This document shows positions 6,327-12,941 of a DNA stretch of 16,377 nt, one piece after another. The DNA comes from JANYCG01 sp031365665 (GTDB lineage: Bacteria; Pseudomonadota; Gammaproteobacteria; Burkholderiales; Burkholderiaceae_C): contig JANLYO010000063.1 of assembly GCA_031365665.1 (NCBI GenBank), positions 1-16,377 on the forward strand, given 5' to 3'. The notes beneath the pieces are model-generated. The model saw nothing but the letters and a program-made list of their open reading frames with translations, did not search any database and was not told where the DNA came from. Numbering within the stretch: position 1 is the stretch's first letter; each line of letters starts with the position of its first letter. Both the position numbers and the translations under genes were made by a program.

Positions 6327-6977
6327 ATGGATCGTCGTTTTTTAGTCAAATTGGCATCAACACTTTCAGTCAGCCTCGCCTTGGCACTGGGCGCAGCAGG
6401 TGGCGCAACCGCGCAAAGCGCCGACGAAGCTGCGGATGCCCTCATCAAACGCCTCTCCACTGAGGTGCTGGACAGCATCAAGGCGGACAAATCCATCCTG
6501 TCCGGTGACACCGCCAAGGTGGTGGCGCTGGTTGAAGCCAAGGTCATGCCCCACGTCAATTTCGAACGCATGACGGCTTCTGCCGTGGGCCCGGGCTGGC
6601 GCCAGGCCACGCCTGAGCAGCGCAAACGGCTACAGGAAGAATTCAAAACCTTGCTCGTTCGCACTTACGCGGGCGCACTCACCCAGGTCACCGACCAGGT
6701 CATCGTGGTCAAGCCGCTGCGGGCCGCTGCTGAAGACAAAGAAGTGGTCGCACGCACAGAAGTCAAAGGCCGTGGCGACCCGATTCAGCTGGACTACCGC
6801 CTGGAAAAAACGCCAGGCCAGGGCGCAGGCTGGAAAATTTTCAACATCAACGTGTTGGGCGTGTGGCTGGTCGAAACCTATAAAAGCCAATTCAGCCAGG
6901 AGATCAACGCCAAGGGCATTGATGGCCTGATCGTGTCGCTGACCGAGCGCAACAAATCCAACGCCAAAAAGGGTTGA
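6327..6977 (+). CDS. mlaC: Periplasmic phospholipid-binding protein MlaC
   Basis: MlaC is the soluble carrier that shuttles phospholipid between MlaA and MlaD. The start is placed at ATG 6327 because GGAG lies 7 nt upstream and because the protein then begins with a proper signal peptide (MDRRFLVKLASTLSVSLALALGAAG, cleavage probably near ATAQ-SADE, about residue 30). The open frame extends back to 6231 but those residues are not family-like. The 216-residue product carries the Ttg2D/MlaC fold signatures: KVVALVEAKVMPHVNFERMTASAVG, WRQATPEQRKRLQEEFKTLL, an aromatic YAGAL segment, and near the end GWKIFNINVLGVWLVETYKSQF. It is followed almost at once by mlaB. Confidence 0.95.
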   Translation: MDRRFLVKLASTLSVSLALALGAAGGATAQSADEAADALIKRLSTEVLDSIKADKSILSGDTAKVVALVEAKVMPHVNFERMTASAVGPGWRQATPEQRKRLQEEFKTLLVRTYAGALTQVTDQVIVVKPLRAAAEDKEVVARTEVKGRGDPIQLDYRLEKTPGQGAGWKIFNINVLGVWLVETYKSQFSQEINAKGIDGLIVSLTERNKSNAKKG

Positions 6978-6979
6978 CC

Positions 6980-7246
6980 GTGCTGAGTCTGCCCGCTGTT
7001 CTGACGCACGCCCAGGCGACGGCTTGTCTGGCGGCTCAGATGACCCAGTTGCGGGCGCAAGCGGGCGCGGTCGTGGAAGTGGATGCGTCGCGCCTGGTGC
7101 AGTTTGACTCGTCGGCCCTGGCCGTCTTGTTGGCGTTCCGGCGCGAGGCCCTGGTGTTGGGCAAGGGCTTTGCCGTCAAGGCGTTGCCGGTGCGTTTGGC
7201 CAGTCTGGCGGCTTTGTATGGGGTGGCGGAGCTTCTGCCGGGCTAA
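6980..7246 (+). CDS. mlaB: STAS-domain protein MlaB
   Basis: MlaB is a small cytoplasmic STAS-domain protein that binds MlaF and is needed for assembly and activity of MlaFEDB. The 88 residues contain a STAS core with the conserved DSS loop (RLVQFDSSALAVLLAFRREAL) and the closing segment LASLYGVAELLPG. GTG 6980 is preferred as start because GGG lies 6 nt upstream; TTG 6974, overlapping the mlaC stop, is the alternative. The stop TAA (7244-7246) touches the first base of a long inverted repeat, so the last residue may have been set by insertion of that element. The gene is otherwise of normal length. Its partner MlaF is broken here. Confidence 0.88.
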   Translation: MLSLPAVLTHAQATACLAAQMTQLRAQAGAVVEVDASRLVQFDSSALAVLLAFRREALVLGKGFAVKALPVRLASLAALYGVAELLPG

Positions 7247-7348
7247 TTCCATTTCTAAATCATCCGTGCAGGTCGTTGAACCTCCTAGCCGTGCTGTCGC
7301 ACTGTCGTCGTCGGTGCGCCTACTGCACGAATGATTTGGAAATGGAAT
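7246..7348. repeat. 103-bp near-palindromic element (26-bp inverted arms)
   Basis: The arms 7246-7271 and 7323-7348 are inverted repeats matching at 24 of 26 positions; the exceptions are 7256/7338 and 7264/7330. The 51-nt centre can form its own small stems, either CGCAC 7298-7302 with GTGCG 7314-7318 or GTGC 7291-7294 with GCAC 7299-7302. The left arm begins on the last base of the mlaB stop codon. A TA dinucleotide lies at each edge (7244-7245 and 7348-7349), but a clean target duplication is not proved. No transposase is present. It looks like a MITE or REP-type element, or a large structured RNA or terminator between mlaB and the exporter genes. Confidence 0.8.
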
Positions 7349-7409
7349 ACGGCATTGGTTTTTGGCGGCGCGGCGCGCTGGCCCGCGTCCGGTAAAATAA
7401 GCCGGTTCC

Positions 7410-8435
7410 ATGCCTGCCATCTCCTTCCAATCCGTCTCCAAAGCCTACCCCTCACCCAAAAACCCGAAAGGCGGCAGCTTTCTTGCCTTGGACAATGTCA
7501 GTCTTGACATTCAAGAGGGTGAGTTTTTTGGCCTCCTGGGGCCCAATGGTGCCGGTAAGACCACGATGATCAGTGTGCTGGCGGGCCTGACACGGGCGAG
7601 CAGCGGCAAGGTCAGCGTCTTGGGCCATGATGTGCAAGCGGACTATGCCCATGCGCGGCGCAAACTGGGCGTCGTGCCGCAAGAGCTGGTGTTTGACCCC
7701 TTCTTCAAAGTGCGTGACGTGTTGCGCATCCAGTCCGGCTATTTTGGTGTCAAAAACAATGACCCCTGGATTGACGAATTGCTGGAGAGCCTCGGCCTCA
7801 CTGATAAGGCCAACTCGAATATGCGCCAACTCTCAGGCGGCATGAAACGCCGCGTGTTGGTGGCACAGGCGCTGGTGCACAAGCCGCCGGTCATTGTGCT
7901 GGACGAACCGACGGCGGGTGTCGATGTGGAACTGCGGCAAACCCTGTGGCAATTCATCGCCAAACTCAACAAGCAGGGCCACACGGTGTTGCTGACGACC
8001 CATTACCTCGAAGAGGCCGAAGCCCTATGCGGCCGCATCGCGATGCTCAAAACCGGCAAGATGGTGGCTTTGGCGTCGACCTCCGAGCTGCTGAAGGCCG
8101 CTTCGAGCAATGTGCTGCGCTTCAAGATTGACAAAGAATTGCCCAAAGTGCTCAGCGACCAGGCCCGCATCACCGGGCGCATCGTGCAGTTCCCCGCGCA
8201 CAACGCCGCCGAGATCGAACACTATCTTTCAGCCGTCCGTGAAGCCGGCCTGATCGCCGAAGACGTGGAGATCCGCAAGGCCGACCTGGAAGACGTGTTC
8301 TTGGAAGTCATGGCCAGAAAAGGTGATTTGGCGATTGAAGGGCAATTTTCCGCAGGGTCGCCCCAAGGAAAATTAGCCTCCTCGGGGGGCAGCGCGGCGC
8401 ACGAAGTGGCAAGCGTGGGGGCGACATCAACATGA
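7410..8435 (+). CDS. ABC-2 type exporter, ATP-binding protein
   Basis: This is the cytoplasmic ATPase of an exporter of the YadG/CcmA-like class; the cargo is unknown. The 341-residue protein shows Walker A GPNGAGKT (44-51), the Q-loop glutamine in VVPQELVF, the signature LSGGMKRRV (141-149), Walker B with D-loop VIVLDEPTAGVD (161-172) and the H-loop histidine H198 (TTHYLEEAEAL). The domain that follows (about 230-305) is usual for this subfamily. Residues about 317-341 (SPQGKLASSGGSAAHEVASVGATST) are low in complexity and are encoded by a GC-rich repeat, so they are probably not part of the ancestral protein. The gene overlaps the permease by ATGA. The ATG at 7410 has no clear ribosome-binding site; a TAAAAT at 7393-7398 resembles a -10 box. 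Confidence 0.9.
   Translation: MPAISFQSVSKAYPSPKNPKGGSFLALDNVSLDIQEGEFFGLLGPNGAGKTTMISVLAGLTRASSGKVSVLGHDVQADYAHARRKLGVVPQELVFDPFFKVRDVLRIQSGYFGVKNNDPWIDELLESLGLTDKANSNMRQLSGGMKRRVLVAQALVHKPPVIVLDEPTAGVDVELRQTLWQFIAKLNKQGHTVLLTTHYLEEAEALCGRIAMLKTGKMVALASTSELLKAASSNVLRFKIDKELPKVLSDQARITGRIVQFPAHNAAEIEHYLSAVREAGLIAEDVEIRKADLEDVFLEVMARKGDLAIEGQFSAGSPQGKLASSGGSAAHEVASVGATST
8359..8421 (+). repeat. GC-rich repeat, copy A, inside the exporter ATPase gene
   Basis: It contains CGCCCCAAGG (8359-8368), GGGGGGCAG (8384-8392) and CACGAAGTGG (8400-8409) in that order. The same three blocks occur in the same order on the minus strand at 10887-10814. It encodes the C-terminal tail of the ATPase. Confidence 0.6.
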
Positions 8436-9187
8436 ACGGCTGGCAGACACTGCTTTACAAGGAAGTTTTGCGATTTTGGAACGTTGGCTTCCAGACCGTT
8501 GCCGCGCCCGTGCTCACTGCCATGCTCTATCTTTTGATCTTTGGGCATGTGCTTGAAGACCATGTCAAGGTCTACGACAAGATCAGCTACACCGCGTTTT
8601 TGGTGCCTGGCCTCGTGATGATGAGTGTGCTTCAAAACTCGTTCGCGAACAGCTCATCGTCCCTGATACAAAGCAAGATCATGGGCAACCTGGTGTTCCT
8701 CATGCTCACGCCCTTGTCCCACTGGAACTGGTTTGTGGCTTACGTGGGCTCCAGCATTGTGCGGGGCTTGTTGGTGGGTCTGGGCGTTTTTGTGGTGACC
8801 GCCTGGTTTGCAAATATCAGTTACGTGGCCCCGCTGTGGATATTGACGTTTGGCATACTGGGTGCGGCCTTAATGGGAACCCTTGGCCTGATCGCCGGGC
8901 TGTGGGCAGAAAAATTCGATCAACTTGCTGCTTTTCAAAACTTCGTCATCATGCCGATGACGTTTTTAAGTGGCGTTTTTTATTCGATCCACTCCTTGCC
9001 GCCGTTTTGGCAGGGCATCAGCCACTTGAACCCGTTTTTTTACATGATTGACGGATTCCGCTTTGGTTTCTTTGGGGTGAGTGACGTCTCGCCTTGGCTC
9101 AGCCTGGCCGTGGTGTCATCGGCCTTGGCCATCGTGAGCGTGATTACCGTGAATTTGCTGCGCACGGGCTACAAAATACGGCACTGA
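8432..9187 (+). CDS. ABC-2 type exporter, permease
   Basis: This is the inner-membrane permease that pairs with the preceding ATPase, similar to YadH and the ABC-2 membrane family. The 251 residues form about six hydrophobic segments, including VAAPVLTAMLYLLIFGHVL, TAFLVPGLVMMSVLQNSF and WILTFGILGAALMGTLGLIAG. The ABC-2 hallmark region FVIMPMTFLSGVFYSIHSLP is followed by HLNPFFYMIDGFRFGFFG. The ATG overlaps the ATPase stop, which indicates translational coupling. A function in export of a lipid, glycan or drug-like compound is possible; nothing in the sequence decides. The two-gene module separates mlaB from ibaG. Confidence 0.92.
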   Translation: MNGWQTLLYKEVLRFWNVGFQTVAAPVLTAMLYLLIFGHVLEDHVKVYDKISYTAFLVPGLVMMSVLQNSFANSSSSLIQSKIMGNLVFLMLTPLSHWNWFVAYVGSSIVRGLLVGLGVFVVTAWFANISYVAPLWILTFGILGAALMGTLGLIAGLWAEKFDQLAAFQNFVIMPMTFLSGVFYSIHSLPPFWQGISHLNPFFYMIDGFRFGFFGVSDVSPWLSLAVVSSALAIVSVITVNLLRTGYKIRH

Positions 9188-9212
9188 TGCTGCTCTTCAA
9201 ATTTTTTCACCG

Positions 9213-9452
9213 ATGACCGCTGACGACCTTCAAGCCTTGATTGCTGCCAACCTTGCCTGCGAGCATTGTGAGGTGGTGGGTGATGGCCGCCATTGGACGG
9301 CGACGATTGTCTCGCGCGAATTCGAAGGCAAACGCGCGATTGCGCGGCATCAGCGCGTTTATGCCACGCTGGGGGCGAAAATGCACACCGACGAAGTGCA
9401 TGCCTTGTCGATGCGGACTTTCACGCCGGGTGAGTGGGCCGCGCAGGTTTAG
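9213..9452 (+). CDS. ibaG: BolA-family protein IbaG
   Basis: This 79-residue BolA-fold protein is of the IbaG/YrbA type, which pairs with monothiol glutaredoxins to bind a 2Fe-2S cluster and is linked to acid stress in E. coli. The BolA signature is present: DGRHWTATIVSREFEGK (24-40), RVYATLGAKM (48-57) and VHALSMRTFTPGEW (62-75). The conserved C-terminal histidine is H63, and H27 and a C16-x2-C19 pair are also seen. The assignment as IbaG rather than BolA rests on its place just before murA, the same order as in E. coli. It starts 25 nt after the permease stop. Confidence 0.9.
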   Translation: MTADDLQALIAANLACEHCEVVGDGRHWTATIVSREFEGKRAIARHQRVYATLGAKMHTDEVHALSMRTFTPGEWAAQV

Positions 9453-9529
9453 CCCGGCCCAGCTTGAATTGAAGGGCCTGCAAAATGGCTTGCTAAGCGG
9501 GCGGCAAACCCTACTTACTTGAATATGCG

Positions 9530-10795
9530 ATGGACAAATTATTGATTCGGGGCGGCCGTGCATTGCACGGTGAAGTGCAGATTTCAGGCGCCAAAAATGC
9601 CGCGCTGCCGGAGATGTGCGCCGCTTTGCTGACGAACGAGCCAGTCACTTTGACCAATGTACCGGGCCTCGATGATGTGGCGACCATGCTCAAACTCGTG
9701 CGCAACATGGGGGTGCTGGCCGAGCGGGATGCCGTGGGGAAGGTCACCATCGACGCCGGGCCGTTGAATACGCCGGAAGCGCCCTATGAGTTGGTGAAAA
9801 CCATGCGCGCCTCGGTGCTGGCGCTGGGGCCGTTGGTGGCGCGTTTTGGCGAAGCGACAGTGTCTTTGCCCGGCGGCTGCGGCATTGGGTCACGCCCGGT
9901 GGACCAGCACATCAAGGGGCTGATCACCATGGGCGCCGAGATTACGGTCGAGCATGGCTACATGATCGCGCGTCTGCCCCAGGGCGCAAGCCGCCTCAAG
10001 GGTGCCAAGATCGCCACCGATATGGTCACTGTGACGGGCACTGAAAACCTGATGATGGCAGCCACCCTGGCAGAAGGTGAAACGATTCTTGAAAATGCTG
10101 CACAGGAGCCAGAGATCCCGGATCTGGCGGAAATGCTCATCAAGATGGGGGCCAAAATCGAAGGCCACGGCACCAGCCGCATCCGCATCCGGGGCGTCGA
10201 CAAGCTCCATGGTTGCCAGCACCAGGTGGTGGCTGATCGAATCGAGGCCGGCACGTTTCTGTGCGCTGTGGCCGCCGTCGGCGGCGACGTGTTTCTAAAG
10301 CATGGCCGCGCCGACCATCTGGAGGCGGTGATCGAAAAACTTCGCTTGGCCGGTGCGACTGTCACCGCTCTGGGCAGTGGCATTCGCATCCAGTCGCAGG
10401 GCCGCTTGCAGGCGCAGAGCTTCCGCACCACCGAGTACCCTGGTTTCCCGACCGACATGCAGGCCCAGTTCATGGCGCTCAACGCGATCTCGCACGGCAC
10501 GGCAAAAGTGACGGAAACGATTTTTGAAAACCGTTTCATGCATGTCAATGAAATGGTTCGGCTGGGCGCCAACATCCAGATTGACGGCAAAGTGGCTGTC
10601 GTGGAAGGTGTCGAAAAACTCTCGGGAGCCACCGTGATGGCGACCGATTTGCGTGCTTCGGCCAGCTTGGTGATTGCAGGCCTGGTCGCCAGCGGTGCGA
10701 CTGTGGTTGACCGCATTTACCATCTGGACCGGGGTTATGACCACATTGAGGCCAAACTGCGCGGCCTGGGCGCAGACATTGAGAGGGTGAAATAA
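9530..10795 (+). CDS. murA: UDP-N-acetylglucosamine 1-carboxyvinyltransferase
   Basis: MurA transfers enolpyruvate from PEP to UDP-GlcNAc, the first committed step of peptidoglycan synthesis, in the cytoplasm. The 421 residues match the family length. The N-terminus MDKLLIRGGRALHGEVQISGAKNAALPEM includes K22 and N23, which contact substrate. The catalytic cysteine that fosfomycin alkylates is C117 in LPGGCGIGSRPVDQH, so the enzyme should be of the fosfomycin-sensitive Cys type. The PEP-site region TEYPGFPTDMQAQFMALN and the closing RGYDHIEAKLRGLGADIERV are present. The gene lies 77 nt after ibaG, in a gap with no visible promoter. A GC-rich repeat follows it. Confidence 0.98.
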   Translation: MDKLLIRGGRALHGEVQISGAKNAALPEMCAALLTNEPVTLTNVPGLDDVATMLKLVRNMGVLAERDAVGKVTIDAGPLNTPEAPYELVKTMRASVLALGPLVARFGEATVSLPGGCGIGSRPVDQHIKGLITMGAEITVEHGYMIARLPQGASRLKGAKIATDMVTVTGTENLMMAATLAEGETILENAAQEPEIPDLAEMLIKMGAKIEGHGTSRIRIRGVDKLHGCQHQVVADRIEAGTFLCAVAAVGGDVFLKHGRADHLEAVIEKLRLAGATVTALGSGIRIQSQGRLQAQSFRTTEYPGFPTDMQAQFMALNAISHGTAKVTETIFENRFMHVNEMVRLGANIQIDGKVAVVEGVEKLSGATVMATDLRASASLVIAGLVASGATVVDRIYHLDRGYDHIEAKLRGLGADIERVK

Positions 10796-10804
10796 CATGG
10801 CCGC

Positions 10805-10896
10805 CACCGTCGCCCACTGCGTGTGGCTCCCTGCCCCCCTTGGGGGTCACATTTTTGGCTTCGCCGCTCTTCGGGAGCCTTGGGGCGGCCCGGCGG
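10805..10896 (-). repeat. GC-rich repeat, copy B, between murA and hisG
   Basis: Read on the minus strand it holds CGCCCCAAGG (10887-10878), GGGGGGCAG (10839-10831) and CACGCAGTGG (10823-10814). These are the same blocks as copy A at 8359-8409, with a longer spacer between the first two. It fills most of the 128-nt murA-hisG gap. The G-run and C-run pairs can fold locally. Comparable GC-rich intergenic units are, as I recall, common in Comamonadaceae. Confidence 0.62.
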
Positions 10897-10923
10897 AAAA
10901 ACATTCCAAACTTGCCTGAATCC

Positions 10924-11571
10924 ATGATTACTCTAGCATTGTCAAAGGGCCGCATTTTTGAAGAGACGCTCCCGCTTCTGGCGGCCGCTGGCATCGAGGT
11001 GCTGGAAGACCCGGAAAAGTCGCGCAAGCTGATTTTGGCGACCAACCAGGCCGACGTGCGGGTGCTTGTCGTCCGCGCCACCGACGTGCCCACCTACGTG
11101 CAGTACGGTGGTGCGGATTTGGGCATCACCGGCAAAGACACCCTGCTCGAACACGGCAGCCAGGGCCTTTACCAGCCGCTGGACCTGCAAATCGCCAAAT
11201 GCCGCATCAGCGTGGCCGTGCGCACCGATTTTGACTACGCGAGTGCCGTCAAACAAGGCAGCCGACTCAAAGTGGCGACCAAATACGTCGCCATAACGCG
11301 TGAATTTTTTGCGGCCAAAGGCGTGCATATCGATTTGATCAAACTCTACGGCAGTATGGAGCTGGCGCCGCTGACCGGGCTGGCCGACGCCATCGTTGAT
11401 TTGGTGTCTACCGGCAACACGCTCAAGGCCAACCACCTGGTGGAGGTCGAGCACATCATGGACATCAGCTCGCGCTTGATCGTCAACCAAGCTGCGCTCA
11501 AGCTCAAGCAGACGCCGCTGCGCCAGATCATTGATGCGTTCGCGGCTGCCGTTGCAGCGCGGGCAGCCTGA
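10924..11571 (+). CDS. hisG: ATP phosphoribosyltransferase, short form
   Basis: HisG joins ATP and PRPP in the first step of histidine synthesis. ATG 10924 is chosen because MITLALSKGRIFEETLPLLA is the family N-terminus; the open frame reaches back to 10840 only through repeat DNA. The 215 residues hold the catalytic domains with YGGADLGITGKD (61-72) and the PRPP loop DLVSTGNTLKAN (159-170). The C-terminal regulatory ACT-like domain of the long form (about 300 residues in E. coli) is absent, so this is the HisGS type that works with HisZ as regulatory subunit. hisZ is not in the window. No clear ribosome-binding site is seen. hisD starts 31 nt after the stop. Confidence 0.97.
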   Translation: MITLALSKGRIFEETLPLLAAAGIEVLEDPEKSRKLILATNQADVRVLVVRATDVPTYVQYGGADLGITGKDTLLEHGSQGLYQPLDLQIAKCRISVAVRTDFDYASAVKQGSRLKVATKYVAITREFFAAKGVHIDLIKLYGSMELAPLTGLADAIVDLVSTGNTLKANHLVEVEHIMDISSRLIVNQAALKLKQTPLRQIIDAFAAAVAARAA

Positions 11572-11602
11572 CACGCCACACCCTGGCTACACCCTGGACA
11601 CC

Positions 11603-12925
11603 ATGAACCCGGCAGCTTCTCCCGCACGTCTTTCCACGGCAAGCAGCACGTTTGATGCAGACTTCAAAGCCCGGCTGCACCTGTCTGAAGAGGCGAATGC
11701 CCGGGTGGGGCACGACGTGCAGGACATCATTGCCCAGGTGCGCCAACGCGGCGATGCGGCGGTGCTCGAATACACCGCCCGTTGGGATTTTCTGAAGGCA
11801 AGTTCGATGCGCGAGCTTGAGCTGTCGCAAGACCAGCTCAAAGCCGCGTATGACGCGATTCCGGCAGTGCAAAAAGAAGCATTGAGTGCGGCTGCCGCGA
11901 GGGTGCGCGCTTACCACGACGCCCAGAAGAAAGCCAGTGGCGAAAGCTGGAGCTACCGCGATGGCGACGGCACCTTGCTGGGCCAGAAAGTGACGCCCAT
12001 CGACCGAGCCGGCATCTACGTGCCCGGTGGCAAGGCGGCTTACCCTTCCAGCGTGCTGATGAACGCGATTCCGGCTCATGTGGCGGGTGTGCCAGAGATC
12101 ATCATGGTCTCGCCTGCGCCGCGCGGCGAACGCAATCTGCTGGTGCTGGCGGCCGCCTATGTGGCCGGGGTCAGCCGGGTTTTCATGATTGGCGGAGCGC
12201 AGGCCGTCGCAGCGCTGGCTTACGGCACCCAGACGATCCCGGGGGTCGACAAAATCACCGGCCCTGGGCGCGACTACGTGGCCGAAGCCAAGCGCCAGGT
12301 GTTCGGCAAAGTGGGCATCGACATGATCGCCGGGCCGTCGGAGATCCTGGTGCTCGCCGACGGCAGCACGCCGCCCGACTGGGTGGCGATGGACTTGTTC
12401 AGCCAGGCCGAGCACGACGAGTTGGCGCAGAGCATTTTGTTGTGCCCTGATTTGGGTTACATCGACCAAGTCCAGGCGGCCATCACCAGGCTGTTGCCAG
12501 AGCTGCCGCGCGCTGCCATCATCGCCAAATCACTGAACGACCGCGGCGCCTTGATCCATACCCGCAGCATGGAGGAGGCCTGCGAGATCAGCAACCGCAT
12601 CGCGCCTGAGCACCTGGAGGTCAGCAGCCTCGACCCGCATCGCTGGGAGCCCTTGCTGAAGCATGCCGGTGCCATTTTCCTGGGGGCGTTCACCAGCGAA
12701 TCTTTGGGCGACTACTGCGCTGGGCCCAACCACGTCTTGCCCACCGGCGGCACGGCGCGGTTTTCCAGCCCCTTGGGCGTGTACGACTTCCAAAAACGCA
12801 GCAGCTTGATTGAAGTGACCGAGCAGAGCGCACAGACTTTAGGCCAGATTGCCTCGGTGCTGGCCCACGGCGAGGGCCTGCAGGCGCACGCGCGGGCGGC
12901 GGAGATGCGGCTCAAACCGAATTAG
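11603..12925 (+). CDS. hisD: Histidinol dehydrogenase
   Basis: HisD oxidises L-histidinol to L-histidine in two NAD-dependent steps, the last of the pathway. From ATG 11603 the protein has 440 residues, close to the E. coli 434; the frame is open back to 11531, overlapping hisG, but those residues are not family-like. The signatures include DRAGIYVPGGKAAYPSSVLM (134-153), ITGPGRDYVAEAKRQV and MIAGPSEILVLAD. By alignment with the E. coli enzyme the zinc ligands are Q268 and H271 (SQAEHDE), D370 and H429, and the catalytic pair is E336-H337 (APEHLEV). All are present, so the enzyme should be active. Confidence 0.97.
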   Translation: MNPAASPARLSTASSTFDADFKARLHLSEEANARVGHDVQDIIAQVRQRGDAAVLEYTARWDFLKASSMRELELSQDQLKAAYDAIPAVQKEALSAAAARVRAYHDAQKKASGESWSYRDGDGTLLGQKVTPIDRAGIYVPGGKAAYPSSVLMNAIPAHVAGVPEIIMVSPAPRGERNLLVLAAAYVAGVSRVFMIGGAQAVAALAYGTQTIPGVDKITGPGRDYVAEAKRQVFGKVGIDMIAGPSEILVLADGSTPPDWVAMDLFSQAEHDELAQSILLCPDLGYIDQVQAAITRLLPELPRAAIIAKSLNDRGALIHTRSMEEACEISNRIAPEHLEVSSLDPHRWEPLLKHAGAIFLGAFTSESLGDYCAGPNHVLPTGGTARFSSPLGVYDFQKRSSLIEVTEQSAQTLGQIASVLAHGEGLQAHARAAEMRLKPN

Positions 12926-12941
12926 GCCTTTGGCCGACAAC

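Noticed and set aside
10840..10923. N-terminal extension of hisG by 28 residues
   Set aside because: The extension lies in the GC-rich repeat, and the HisG family begins at MITLALSKGR, which matches ATG 10924.
11531..11602. Extended hisD start overlapping hisG
   Set aside because: The extra residues overlap the hisG coding end and are not HisD-like. ATG 11603 gives the expected length.
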